A stretch of DNA of 64,000 nt from Fistularia commersonii (Eukaryota > Chordata > Actinopteri > Syngnathiformes > Fistulariidae), in assembly GCA_037954325.1 (NCBI GenBank), contig JBBMNZ010000019.1, forward strand, positions 14,805,001 to 14,869,000, written 5' to 3'. The position numbers were made by a program, and so were the translations under genes. The first letter of the stretch is position 1. Each line of letters opens with the position of its first letter. Under the pieces are notes generated by a model that was given only the letters and a program-made list of their open reading frames with translations, did no database searches and had not been told where the DNA came from. Positions 23,194-33,478 of the stretch are shown one piece after another.

Positions 23194-23370
23194 CTACTTC
23201 CGGCGCTGCCTCGGGCGGCTGCCTGCCAGAGTTTCTCCTCACCTAGTGTCTCTTTTGTAAATTTTCTACTTTTCTTTTTAATTTTATTTACTCTTCTTCC
23301 TTAGTGACAATTTAGTTAAGGTTTTTGCCATAATACGAGATGATGCTCCATTCGCTCTCTTGTTTTCGCG

Positions 23371-24124
23371 GTGTTTGGAGTACTTTTTTCAAGCCAGATC
23401 CCGGTCCTGGCGGAGCGGCGCCATGGCTCCATTGTTTACACCCGGGATCAGCTGATGGAGCTTCGACACAGCGGCGAGATGGGGGAGAGGCACGAAATCC
23501 CCAAGGAGCTACGGAGGAAATACCGGGGCTGCAGGGCCGGGAGGAGACTGTGGCTAAGGAAGAGGAGATACAGACCGTATCCCCCCTCCTTTTTGATGGG
23601 AAATGTGAGATCGCTGGGCAACAAGTTGGAGGAGCTAACAGCACTCACACGGAGCGACAGTGTGTTTCGTGAGGCCTCAGTGTTGTGATTCACAGAAACG
23701 TGGCTCAACAACAACATACCGGACACTGGTGAGTTTACCCGGCTTTCAGTTGGTGCGAGGGGACAGGAGTTGTGCCGGCAGCGGCAAGAAGAAAGGAGGA
23801 GGTGTCACCATGTCTGTAAACAAGTGGTGCAACCCCGGACACGTTACGGTGAAGGAGCGTGTTTGCTGCCCGGACATCGAACTGTTGGCGGTGAGTCTCC
23901 GGCCGTACTATCTGCCCAGAGAGTTTTCCCACGCCATCATCATCACTGTTTACATCCCACCGTCTGCCGATGCACCGCGGGCTAATGACATCATTAGCTC
24001 TGCAGTCGTGAGACTCCAGACCCGGCACCCCAGTGCCTTCATAGCCATCACTGGGGATTTCAACCACGCTACCCTGTCATCATCTCTGCCCACTTTCAAA
24101 ACAGTTTGTGGATTGCAAGACTAG
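23371..24124 (+). pseudogene. Rex1 AP-endonuclease remnant
   Basis: Bases 23371-23688 give MGNVRSLGNKLEELTALTR, the N-terminal endonuclease motif, and end at a TGA. Bases 23660-24124 continue in another frame with LPGFQLVRGDR, SGKKKGGGV, WCNPGHVTVKERV, LAVSLRPYYLPREF, YIPPSA and TGDFNHA. The last carries the catalytic D and N of the family. The remaining SDH motif (GRSDHNLVHL, near 24205) lies in the next frame. The enzyme would nick target DNA to prime reverse transcription. This copy cannot be read through. Confidence 0.88.
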
Positions 24125-25835
24125 AGACAATAAAACTCTGTGTCCTTGGCATTGGCATACAGCAGGTCCATACAGCTGCACAGCTCTCCCTGCTCTGGGC
24201 AGATCAGACCACAATCTGGTCCACTTGAAGCCTTGCTATGTTCCTGAAGTCCAGCGGCAACCTGTGATCACCAGAACTGTCCGGAGGTGGTCACAGGAGG
24301 CAGAACTGACTCTTCAGGGATGCTTCGAGACGACGGACTGGGATGTGCTGTGCGAAGACCAGGGAGACGACATCGGAAAACTCTCTGTACAGAAGTTGAC
24401 CTTGTCAGTTATGCAGTCAGACAGCATCATTCCCACCAAGACTGTGCGGTGTTTCTCAAACAACAAACCCTGGGTGACTAAGGACATTAAGGACACGCTT
24501 AACAGGAAGAAGGCGGCATTCAGGAGAGGAGACAAAGAGGAGCTGAAGACAGTGCAGACTGAGCTGAGGGAGAAGATCGCAGAGGGAAAGGACAGCTACA
24601 GGAGGAAGCTGGAGAGCAAACTCCAGCAGAACAACATGAGGGAGGTGTGGAGTGGGTTGAGAACCATCACTGGCCATGGTAAACTAGCAAACCAGATGAT
24701 GGAAGGAGACCTGCAGGAGGCAAACAAACTAAACCTGTTTAACAGATTTGATGAAGGTGCCTCTGCCCACCCTCCCCCCAGCTCCTCTCAGGACTTTCCT
24801 TCCCCTGTGCCCTCACCCCTCACTTCAAGGAGCTTTCCCCCTCCCTCACTCACCTCTTCTGCTCCCCTGTCCGACATCTCGTCGACGCTTCAGCCCTCCT
24901 GCCCCCCTCTGGGACTCTCTCCACCCCCTCTTCTCACCTCCTCAGCGGTGAAGGTGACAGGAGAGTTCAGCCGCCTTTGTCCCAGGAAAGCTGCTGGCCC
25001 GGACGGCCTTAACCCCAGAGTGCTGAAAGGATGTGCCTCTCAGCTGTGTGGGATCTTCTCACATCTCTTCAACCTGAGCCTGATGGTTGTCCCCGACCGG
25101 TGGAAAACCTCATGCCTGGTCCCAGTGCCCAAGGTGAAGCATCCCAGCGCACACAGCGACTACAGACCAGTGGCCCTGAAATCACATGTCATGAAGTCGC
25201 TGGAGAGGCTCGTCCTGAGGCACCTTCGCACAGTCGTCGGACCGTCGCTGGACCCCCTGCAGTTCGCATACCAGCCCCGGATAGGAGTGGAAGACGCCAT
25301 CGTCTTCCTGTTGCACAGAATCTACACACACCTGGAGGCAGCAGGAAGCATTGTGAGAGTCATGTTCTTTGACTTCTCCAGTGCTTTTAACACCATTCGA
25401 CCTGCCCTGCTGAACAGGAAGCTTCTGGACATGCAGGTAGATGCTCCACTCGCGGCCTGGATCAATAACGACCTCACAGGCCGGCCGCAGTACATGAGGC
25501 TGGGAAACATTGCATCGGACACAATTGTGAGCAGCACGGGGGCACCGCAGGGGACGGTCCTGTCTCCCTTCCTGTTCACGCTCTGCACCTCAGACTTCAG
25601 GTTCTCCTCGCAGTCCTGCCACCTGCAGAAATTCTCAGATGACCCTGCCATCGTGGGCAGGTTTGTGGAGTGGTGTGGACTGAACCACCTGCAGCTCAAT
25701 GTCACAAAGACAAAGGAGCTGATGGTGGATTTCAGGAAACAGAGGACCCATCCGACCCCAGTCACCATCAGGGGTACAGAGGTGGACAGTTATAAGTACC
25801 TGGGTGTCCACTTGGACAGTAAACTGGACTGTTAA
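24108..25835 (+). CDS. Open reverse-transcriptase frame of Rex1-type LINE (575 codons)
   Basis: This is the longest open frame in the window and belongs to the transposon, not to a host gene. The ATG is only the first in frame; homology continues from the upstream endonuclease frame. The order by residue is endonuclease SDH motif (about 33), basic linker (130-180), proline/serine-rich linker (225-285), AAGPDGLNPRVLKG (about 296), YRPVALKSHVMKSLERLVL (357), FAYQPRIGVEDA (389), motif A FFDFSSAFNT (424), GAPQGTVLSP (479), active-site box FSDD (508), LNVTKTKELMVDFR (528) and YKYLGVHL (563). FSDD is the form expected for Rex1. About 15-20 residues appear to be missing in frame just after it. A stop precedes the C-terminal domain. 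Confidence 0.9.
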   Translation: MDCKTRDNKTLCPWHWHTAGPYSCTALPALGRSDHNLVHLKPCYVPEVQRQPVITRTVRRWSQEAELTLQGCFETTDWDVLCEDQGDDIGKLSVQKLTLSVMQSDSIIPTKTVRCFSNNKPWVTKDIKDTLNRKKAAFRRGDKEELKTVQTELREKIAEGKDSYRRKLESKLQQNNMREVWSGLRTITGHGKLANQMMEGDLQEANKLNLFNRFDEGASAHPPPSSSQDFPSPVPSPLTSRSFPPPSLTSSAPLSDISSTLQPSCPPLGLSPPPLLTSSAVKVTGEFSRLCPRKAAGPDGLNPRVLKGCASQLCGIFSHLFNLSLMVVPDRWKTSCLVPVPKVKHPSAHSDYRPVALKSHVMKSLERLVLRHLRTVVGPSLDPLQFAYQPRIGVEDAIVFLLHRIYTHLEAAGSIVRVMFFDFSSAFNTIRPALLNRKLLDMQVDAPLAAWINNDLTGRPQYMRLGNIASDTIVSSTGAPQGTVLSPFLFTLCTSDFRFSSQSCHLQKFSDDPAIVGRFVEWCGLNHLQLNVTKTKELMVDFRKQRTHPTPVTIRGTEVDSYKYLGVHLDSKLDC

Positions 25836-26270
25836 CACAAACACCATCTTCAAGAAGGGTCAGAGCCGCCTGTTCTTCCTCAGGAGGCTCAGATCTTTCG
25901 TCTGCAGGACCATGCTGCAGATGCTGGACACCACCGAGTGGTAGAACGTCATCTTCTACGCTGTTGTGTGCTGGTCAGCAGGCTCAAGACAGCTGACGCT
26001 AACAGACTCAACAAGCTCATCAGGAGAGCTGGACCTGTCCTGGGTGTGGAGTCTGTTGTGCAGGTGTCAGAGAGGAGGATGCTGAGGAAGCTCCTCAGCA
26101 TCATGGACAATGTCCATCACCCCCTGCATGCCACACTGACTTCCTGTCAGAGCTCTTTCAGCCATAGACTGATACCACCGAGGAGCTCCACTGAACACCA
26201 CAGGAGGTCTTTCCTCCCTGAGGCGATCAGACTTTTTAATTCCTCTCCATTCAGCTGCCGGCAACCATAA
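25836..26270 (+). pseudogene. C-terminal domain of the Rex1 RT, frameshifted
   Basis: After the stop at 25833 the homology resumes one base on: KKGQSRLFFLRRLRS, then a stop at 25942. It next moves to the frame of 25938-26270, which carries ANRLNKLIRRAGPVLG, RRMLRKLLSIMDN and RRSFLPEAIRLFNSS. These segments are the conserved thumb and C-terminal region of CR1/Rex1 proteins. The element's 3' untranslated tail is short or lost, because a different repeat begins within about 10 bp. Confidence 0.88.
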
Positions 26271-26275
26271 AAACC

Positions 26276-26535
26276 CGGGAGATTGTCCCTGACCATTGCG
26301 GATCCCTGTCACGACCAGACCCCTTCCCTGCCATGACCGGACCCTGTCCGGGGCCCGTCCTGCCTGGACCCCGTCCGAGACCCTGCCTGGGGCCGGTCCT
26401 GGTGAGACACAGCCCTGTGCGACTGTCTCGGGGCCAGGGAATTGCCAGCGACACCCTACCTGCCTGGATACCTAAATAAAGCGCTTCAACCCTGACTCCT
26501 GCCTCGAAGGTGTGGTTCCCTGCCCGAGTCCGCCC
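26276..26535 (+). repeat. LTR-like repeat, partial second copy
   Basis: It shares AATAAAGCGCTTCAACC, GTGTGGTTCCCTGC and CGAGTCCGCCCC, in order, with the repeat ending at 19461. Variants of CATGACCGGACCC and CTGCCTGGACCCCGTCC form the repetitive middle. It lacks the 5' part of the first copy and directly follows the Rex1 element. Confidence 0.5.
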
Positions 26536-26837
26536 CCGCTACATCCTCGTCTTCCAGTGGATTTTCTGTTTGGGTTGGCAGAAGGGTCTGACCCAGAGAC
26601 ACACACAAGGTATGTAGAGAAGGGGCAGAAAAGGATGGCAGACGCATATTGTGTCTCAATCAGTAACAGTTTGGTCATAATGAGACTTTCCGTTAGCACT
26701 CTGGCTTTAAGACTACTCCCCTCACTTTCTGACAGTTGATAGTTCTGTTACCATAGCTCTTTCATTCAGGAAGTGAACTACAGAGTGTTTTTTCTCCATA
26801 CACAATTTGTTGCCTTCTGGACAATGAAAATAAATGA
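26536..26837. other. Unassigned spacer
   Basis: About 300 bp between two retroelement pieces. Frames are open but featureless and I see no feature. Confidence 0.4.
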
Positions 26838-27440
26838 CAAATCTTGGACTGGTCTCACAACTTTGATGCTCTCTACAGGAAAAGTCAGAGGAGACTGTGC
26901 CTGCTGATGAGACTCCGGTCCTTCGGAGTGCAGGGGGCTCTCCTAAGGACCACTGTAGTGACATCAGCGGCTGACAGGAAGACTAACAAACGGCTGAGGA
27001 AGGCTAGCTACATCTTGGAGGTCCCATGGACTCAGTGCAGGGTGTGGGAGAGAGGTAGCTAAGATATCCTCTATTGAACAATGCCTCCCAACCCATAAAG
27101 ATAATCATGGCAGCACTGAGCAGCTTCTTCAGCGAAAGGCTCATTAACAAAGTGTGTGAAGGAAGATTTCACAGGTCCTTCCCTGCCAGCTCGTGTTCAA
27201 CTAATACGGTCTGCTCTCAAATAGGCTTCTTTCATTCACTCAGACACCATCGGCGATACCAAGCTGCTACCATAGCAAGTACTGCTGTTCACTGCTAAGC
27301 ACAACTTTTCCACATGCTTATATATTGTCGTATTAAGTTGCACCTAAACAATCTAAGTTCTATTTGATAACTTTTCTTGCACTGGCCACTTTCTGTTGTG
27401 AGAGGTTGAAGCTTCCCCACTGTGGGACAATTTCTATTCT
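26838..27440 (+). mobile_element. Rex1/CR1-type LINE, 3' fragment
   Basis: The frame reads LDWSHNFDALYRKSQRRL, then MRLRSFGVQGALLRT (about 26843-26950), equivalent to the region just after the RT domain. The GCACTGAGCAGCTTCTTCAG and AGGTCCTTCCCTGCC words around 27113-27190 are the last coding part. CCCCACTGTGGGACAATTTC at 27415 is the usual 3' end. Most of the middle is scrambled. It is a separate insertion from the copy ending at 26272, since both contain the same C-terminal region. Confidence 0.7.
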
Positions 27441-29321
27441 AGTTTAGCTTCTCAGATCCTCAAAACTGAGTCTGGTCCACTGAACTTTCTGTGTTTCTAC
27501 CACATTTTTACTTTATTAATGCGTTGGGGGAAATCAAATTGTCACAGCAGCCAAGTATATTGAAATACAATAAAGTCACATTTTCAGCAATCCCAGTTTT
27601 GAATAATTTGGGGGTAGGGGGAAAAAAAAAAAAAAAAAGCCAATCAGGATGGCCAGTCTGCTTGACAGTCAGGTGATCTTGAACTCCTACTGCAAAAACT
27701 GGAAGAGCGGCTGAAGTGCAACAGTGCACTTTGTTGTTCAATTGGACATTTTCTATACGAGATGAGCCAGCATACCGTCTAAGTCCATGCACACACACAA
27801 CAAAAACATTAACTATGAACACCTAAATCACCCACCAATTCAACTGAAGAATTCACACCTACGAACTCTAGTCCATGAAAATGCACTTAGTTGGTTGCTC
27901 AAACGCAAAAAAAAAAAAAAAAAAACAGTTGATGTAACAGCACTTTGATAACTTTTTCTTGCAACTTCACCTTAGTTACTACTGCCACTTAAAAACAAGT
28001 CAGCAGTTGGCAATGATCAACAAGCAGTAAGCCCAACAAAAAAAACGGCATGGGTGTGGTGACGGAAGCCACGACAAAGTCCCGATGGAAAAAACTGTCA
28101 AACCTTGTGCAGAAGTCCCATTAGCTGCTTCCAGCGCTGAATGTCAAATAGTCCATGGCAGTTGCTGGCAGGAGACTCCGGGCATCCAAATCCATTAAGA
28201 GTCTTCAGTGGTGAAATTCATCCGTTGTTAGCAGCCTCAGCTACTACAGACCACCCGCCCTTGCACTAAAACATCAGGTGCAGAAACGGGGTTTTCGACT
28301 CAGCAAAGGCCTTGTCCTAAAGGATCGGAAACTTTGGCCATGATGGCAACAGTTTATATGTTGTACAGGTAGGATGCCAACAATATCCATTCAGCTTTCT
28401 CCAGCCTCAGACGGTCTTAGTAGGTAAAACTGAAGAGCATACAAGTTCAGTGCACACCAGAGGGGGAGGGGCTTCAGGAAAAGGTGCATCAAGAGAAACA
28501 AAGTTCCATCTGAGCCAAGACAATATGTTTGTCAGCTCTGTAGGTTTGTGGTCTCCCAAGCTGTTGAAAGATAAGGTGCTCCGTTTGCTGGGTGTCAGTC
28601 AGGTGGAACAGCCAAAGGAGCTTGTGGGCGGCATATTTATCATTGGGTCCCTCTGTAATCCACATGGAATTTAGTTTTGTTCACTATGACACGAGGCTGA
28701 ACAGCACAGCAGCTTTGTGAAAACACAGTGCTGGATGATGATGCCAACATTCAAGCTGTTTGACTGTGGATGCACCAAAAAAAAAAAAAAAAATGGCTGT
28801 GGAAGCAGCACGGCTGCTAAGTCCTCAGAGAATCACTTAAAGTCAAGCACTTCCAAACAGAATGAAATCTTTCTCTCCATGAACACCTAAATAGCAACCT
28901 CTCCCCACCCATCAATCAGACTAGTTGGATTCTGGTGTGTGAGAACACCCCTCCCCTGAGCCACTTCATAATGAGATTTTTATAAGGTTTTCATTGAAGC
29001 GATTGGAATCGTCACCTGGGCACTTTTACTTTTTAAAAAATAACGATTTTGTCATGTCTTATTTTACTTTTATTTTAAGCGTACTCAACAATTGAAAGTC
29101 TGAATTCAAATAATTGAATTCAGGCTTTCATACACATATACTGTACATCACATTAACGTTGTTCTTTATCTCACTGTCATATTTTGATTTTCAACAAATA
29201 AAGTCTCTGGCTCCATTTTCAGGATTCCTCAAGAGAACAATCTTGGATTCCTTGTGTAGGAATTATTTTCATATCTAGTGTTGGATGACTGTTGGGGAAA
29301 ATTACCTTTGGTATGCATAAA
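27441..29321. other. Unassigned sequence with A runs
   Basis: Poly(A)-type runs occur at 27621-27638, 27908-27925 and 28777-28793. The interval 28040-28700 is higher-complexity and may be unique DNA. No frame has a recognisable motif. A 17-bp stem hairpin lies at 29093-29130. Confidence 0.45.
29093..29130. repeat. Near-perfect hairpin, 17-bp arms
   Basis: TGAAAGTCTGAATTCAA and TTGAATTCAGGCTTTCA are inverse complements except for one pair and are separated by four bases (ATAA). No larger element is apparent around it. Confidence 0.75.
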
Positions 29322-29480
29322 GCTGTACGTCTGTTTTTGGCCCTGTGATCGATCCAGGGTGAACCCCCTTCTCTCGCCCGGTAGGTAAGATTGGCTCCAG
29401 CTCCATCCAAGACCCCGAGTGCAGGGTACATGGAATAGACAATGAATAAATGAACGAAAGGATGAGCTCAAAGGATGAAA
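29322..29480 (+). repeat. SINE-like fish repeat, 3' half
   Basis: The words GGCCCTGTGATCGATCCAGG, GTGAACCCC, CTCTCGCCCGG, TTGGCTCCAGCTCC and TAGACAATGAATAAATGAA are the family in direct orientation with its tail. The head is missing. Confidence 0.65.
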
Positions 29481-30366
29481 ATAACAATTGGAGGTATAAC
29501 AAAAAAAAAAAAAAAATCTAGCTAAAATGTTTGTCAGCCAAGATCACACCGCAGACATTAAGGGTGGCAGTAATATTACAGAAAAAAATATATTTTGATA
29601 AATGTTGATTTTCCAATAAAAAAATGCCCTTGACAAAAGCTCAATCCTCACTTGTATTGTTTCCTTTTATATCCTCCGTGTTCAGATATTCATAGAACAA
29701 ATTCTTCTGCGGGTGTTGAAAGATTGCTTTTTGAGAAACAATGGTGCCCGAAAAGGATTGTTTTTACTTTCCTGCCTTCTTTTTTTTCCGTTTTTCTTAT
29801 TGTATTTGGGGAAAAGGAGTTAAGAGTTTTAGAGGGTTTTCAGTAAACAATCTCCAGCAATGCTTTGTCTAACTTGCGGTCTCCAAAGACTGCCCGAACC
29901 CCCTCTGGTTTCAAATTGCTGTGTGTATTTTAATATCTGGAGCAGCTTGTTCTTTTGCCAAGCCATCCCTCTCTGATCATTTGTCGCAGAACGTCTGTGT
30001 TGAACAACCTTACACAGACAAGCTAGCACTTCCAAATTTAATCGTGCCACTCAACAGGGTCTCTGCAGCTGAGGGACTATATGAGTAATGTTAACTGTGA
30101 TTGATACCATGATAGTGAAATAAAGATTTAAACTTTATGCTGCCCCCATATCCTTCTTCTTCTTTTTTCACACTCTTCTTTTTTAAAAGTTATGCAACCC
30201 CGACCGAACACCAAGCCAGAACCAGACAGTTGCCGACAATTGCCTGCTGGGGTATTGGTCATACATTGCTCATTGTCACACCATCATTCCAGAGCCTCTC
30301 CCTATTAATATGAAACAATGAAATGACATGTTGTTTCAAACCAAAGAATTTGAAAATGCACTCTAC
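29481..30366. other. Unassigned sequence
   Basis: An A run follows at 29500-29516. T-rich patches are at 29760-29800 and 30155-30185. Nothing recognisable as a gene or element. Confidence 0.45.

Positions 30367-30413
<47 letters not shown>
30367..30413. repeat. (TA)n microsatellite
   Basis: About 22 TA units without interruption. Spurious tyrosine-isoleucine frames arise from it on both strands. Confidence 0.95.
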
Positions 30414-30416
<3 letters not shown>

Positions 30417-30524
30417 GACTCAGGTACATGTATATACTGTATATGTATGTTTGCCCAGAAACATGTAGCAAGCTCATGGTTGGACACACTTTATTGCCAA
30501 GTTATTTGAGTGAGTGAATGCTCT

Positions 30525-31742
30525 TTCCGAGGTCCCGGAAAGATCAAGGGATTTTCTAAAAACCAATGGCTTATTTAAAGTTCTCCAATCAGGCTTCAGG
30601 ATGCATCATAGCAATGAAACAGCATTGGTTGAAGTTACAAATCACCTTTTACCTCCATCAGACATGTGACTTATCTGTGCTCTGGTCCCTTCAGGTCTCT
30701 GTGCCACATTGAATACCACTGACTATCAAATTGGACCAAAACACTGCAATATTTGGTTGGCATCAGAGAAACTACACTGGACTGGATCAGTTCCTATCTA
30801 TCCAAGGAATGACAAGTCAGACACGTAAACCAGGTGTTCTATGTGAACACCAAACTAAGTTAGGATGATCTGTAAGATTCCGTACTTGGACCAATACTTA
30901 TTTATACTTCCTTTAGGTTGTACTGTTAGAGGGCACTTAAATTTTCACGTCTATGCAGTTCTACGACACTAGTTGTACCTCTAATTGAATTAAACTCAAT
31001 TCATGTCTTAAAGGCCCAACGACCTGGATAACTACCAATGTTTTGTTGGTTAACTTCTTAAGATAACTAAACATCATAAGAACCCCATAGCAAGTGATAT
31101 GGTTTCTCTGAATGGTGTCACATTGGCCTCCAGCAACACTGTCAGAAGCTTGGGTGTTGTCTTTGATAAAGATTCGTCATGAAGCATCAAAATAAATAAA
31201 AAAAATAAATAAATAAATAAAAAAAAAAAAAAATCAAAGACCGCGTACATTCACTTATGCAATATCGTGAAAATCAGTGTTATTCTGTCTTTAGAAAGAT
31301 GCAGAAAAAAAACTAGTTGTGCTTTGTTCTCTTCCAGACTGAATAATTGTAACTCTCTCTTGTCTGGCTGTCCTGGCAAGTCATTACAGCCTCTCTCGCT
31401 CTTTCAGAATGCTGCTGCACGGGTACTAACAAGACCTAGCGTGAAGGATCGTATCTCTCAAGTAATGGCTTCTCTGGACCAGTTCCCTGTGCAATTCAGT
31501 GGAGTAGAATTTAAAATCCTTCTTCTCTCCCATGAAGCCTGAAATGGCCAGGCGCCACCATATCTCAAAGCACCATACCACCCAGTCTCCTATCTGCTTT
31601 CCCAGTATGCAGTGCTGCTTGTGGTCTCTAGGATCGCTGAAGGCTGAACAGGGGCAGGAACATTTGGTTACTGAGCTCGTCCTCTGTGGAACCTTCTTCC
31701 ACTTCCAATCTGGGTGATGGACATCCTGTCGTTGTTCTAGAA
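30525..31742 (+). mobile_element. L2-type LINE reverse-transcriptase region, degraded
   Basis: Translations across frames follow the L2 order: QSGFRMHHSNET (30590), a NTTDYQI block corresponding to AFDTIDH (30715), SYLSKE (30795), then after frame breaks a LASSNTVRSLGVVFD block (31125). Bases 31267-31542 give SRLNNCNSLLSGCPGKSL, FQNAAARVLTR and VEFKILLLSHEA. These are hallmarks of fish L2 proteins. A (TAAA)n/A-rich tract (31190-31234) interrupts it. Stops and shifts are many, and I see no intact active-site box. Confidence 0.8.
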
Positions 31743-32145
31743 TAGACTTAAAACCCCTTTTTTTTGAGAACGTTTACAGTTAGCGTCAGGCCAGCGGCTA
31801 GTAATGCTACAGCAGGCTGACTCTGCTGAGGGAAATAACATGAGGATCTTCTCCTCCCACGCTTCCTATCCTGTCAGCACTCGCATCCCTTCATCAATGC
31901 ATGATAGCAACCTTCCCCTGAGTCCCTGGTCTTTCTCATTTTAGAGATTCAAGCAGGTGTGGCATGATTTTCCGCAGCAGTCCCGCTAGGCGTCCACCAC
32001 TATTCACAAATTTCATGAATATTGAATCCAATATTGTGTTTTGGTGTTAGTACTTGTATGAGATTGTTTCCAACCCAGCCTGTCTCTACCAAATTCCTTT
32101 TAACCCGTCTGGTCGAGACAGAAGGTCGCCCACCTTTAGCTAAAA
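31743..32145 (+). mobile_element. L2 3' untranslated region
   Basis: It directly follows the L2 coding remnant. The words CACTCGCATCCCTTCATCAA, then TGCATGATAGCAACC, CCGCTAGGCGTCCACCAC and GACAGAAGGTCGCCCACC reappear in the same order near 62830-62970. The first of these have only partial counterparts at 35200-35400. Confidence 0.65.
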
Positions 32146-32219
32146 TCTGACTTTCAATTTTTATGTCTCTATATGATGAGTAAAAGCACACGTGAATGGT
32201 TATATATCTCTATGTGCGG

Positions 32220-32312
32220 CCCTGTGGTCTAGTGCCAACTGGTATAAATTCCAGCCCTCCTAAGAAGAAGGTGCAGGATGACCAGTATAGATAATGAATG
32301 GATGAATGAATG
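32220..32312 (+). repeat. SINE-like fish repeat, 3' end
   Basis: GGCCCTGTGG and ATAATGAATGGATGAATGAA mark the last 90 bp of the family in direct orientation. Confidence 0.5.
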
Positions 32313-32454
32313 AATACATCTACTACCATTGGAGCCAGATTGAATAACATCAATAAGCCCAAGCCCTCCGAAGAATCAAAGTGCAAATGTCCAGTACAGA
32401 AAAATCAATAAATGCATGAATGAACAAATATATCTGCTACTGTTTCTGTTTAAT
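32313..32454. other. Short spacer with a second SINE-like tail
   Basis: A further GAATGAAC-type tail at 32413-32428 follows an AGCCCTCCGAAGAA word similar to the preceding tail, suggesting a duplicated tail. Nothing else is seen. Confidence 0.35.
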
Positions 32455-32612
32455 GTAACAGTGCACTTCACTGCTAATTTGCACTCTACTATTATAATCA
32501 TTTGGTTAATTTCATGTCACCGTGGGATTACGTGAAACGTCTTCTCCATTCCTATGTATGTCCAGTACATGCGGAGTAATTGACAATAAAGCCGACTTTT
32601 ACTTTGACTTCT
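32455..32612 (+). mobile_element. LINE 3' tail (CR1/Rex1 type)
   Basis: ATTGACAATAAAGCCGACTT followed by TTTACTTTGACTT is a typical terminal sequence of fish CR1-group LINEs, including the polyadenylation-like AATAAA. No coding part remains. Confidence 0.5.
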
Positions 32613-32928
32613 GAAGCTCCACTAGAACTGCAAATAGCAAGTGTAAAATGACTGATTCAAAGAATAACCTGCTGGCTATGCGCCTTCATACGGAGTACAT
32701 GGGGCCTGGATTGGAGACTGATAAGGTATTTTTGACTGGCAAGTTCATAACGGCCTGTGCTTTGATACATATATATGACTGGGTCGTCTGGTCTTATTAT
32801 GTCGGTTTATTAGAAAAAGGCAACATCACCAATGTATCTGGAATTATCTCAGGGATCAGCTCAAGAAGCTGACAGGGTGATGGAGGGGTGTCAGTATGAA
32901 AGGAAAACAAATGAAAGCGCAGTGGCTC
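32613..32928. other. Unassigned sequence
   Basis: A 74-codon frame at 32648-32872 shows no motif. Nothing recognised. Confidence 0.4.
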
Positions 32929-32939
32929 TTTGTATGTGT

Positions 32940-32980
<41 letters not shown>

Positions 32981-32987
32981 CACTGTT
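32929..32987. repeat. (GT)n microsatellite
   Basis: An imperfect TGTATG start passes into about 17 TG units and ends with GCGCGCACAC. Confidence 0.9.
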
Positions 32988-33039
32988 ATTGAACCCCACA
33001 CGTGGGGCCTGACAGCGGAAAGCTCTTTTGGTGAGGGAA

Positions 33040-33305
33040 GAGGTTCATTCATTCATTCATTCATTCATGGGACGATTAAAGGCACATTCTAATATATAAT
33101 ATTCCATTCGTTAGTTCATTGGATTATTCTTACATTCATTTCTTTCACTAATTCATTCAGTCATTCATTCATTTGTTAGATCATAAGATTAGCCTTTCAT
33201 TTAGTTATTTGTCCGTTCATTTATATGTTTGTTAGTTCGTTCATTCATTCATTCATTCGTTCGTTCATTCATTCATTCATTCATTCATTCATTCATTCAT
33301 TCATC
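33040..33305 (-). repeat. Expanded (CATT)n tails of SINE-like repeats
   Basis: A pure CATT run lies at 33044-33067, degenerate ATTCATT/GTTAGTTC words at 33110-33240, and a second long run at 33238-33303 that leads straight into a reversed SINE-like body. The array is the enlarged tail of that family. Confidence 0.8.
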
Positions 33306-33478
33306 TACTTTGCCCATCTTGCACCCAGGGATACGGAGAACGGGGATCCATCTGTACTGTCATTGGTCGAGTAAGAGATTTCACCCATCCATAACATGGA
33401 GACAAACAGACGTTCACCCTCTCATTGCCCCGGACAATGCAGGGCCTCCATTGAACCTCCTGCATGTTCGATAATTTA
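33306..33478 (-). repeat. SINE-like fish repeat, reversed body
   Basis: It follows the CATT tail. Degraded family words are present, with AGACGTTCACCCTCTCATTG, GGACAATGCAGGGCCTCC and ACCTCCTGCATG in the usual order. The head-proximal half is absent. Confidence 0.65.

Larger units (their letters stand above)
23194..26272 (+). mobile_element. Rex1-type LINE, nearly full length
   Basis: The order is a GC-rich leader, an AP endonuclease in two frames, a proline-rich linker, an open RT frame (24108-25835) and a C-terminal domain after a shift. The DNA word TTCTCCAGTGCTTTTAACAC at 25375 matches the diagnostic Rex1 motif A region. Rex1 is a CR1-related teleost LINE family. Inactivating changes are a stop at 23686, frame changes near 23690 and 24110, a stop at 25833 with a +1 shift, and a stop at 25942. 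The 28S fragment abuts its left end and an LTR-like repeat abuts its right end. Confidence 0.9.

Noticed and set aside
24748..24951. Proline/leucine-rich overlapping frame
   Set aside because: Shadow of the proline-rich linker inside the Rex1 RT frame.
30259..30517. Tyrosine-isoleucine-rich frames on both strands
   Set aside because: Products of the (TA)n tract at 30367-30413.
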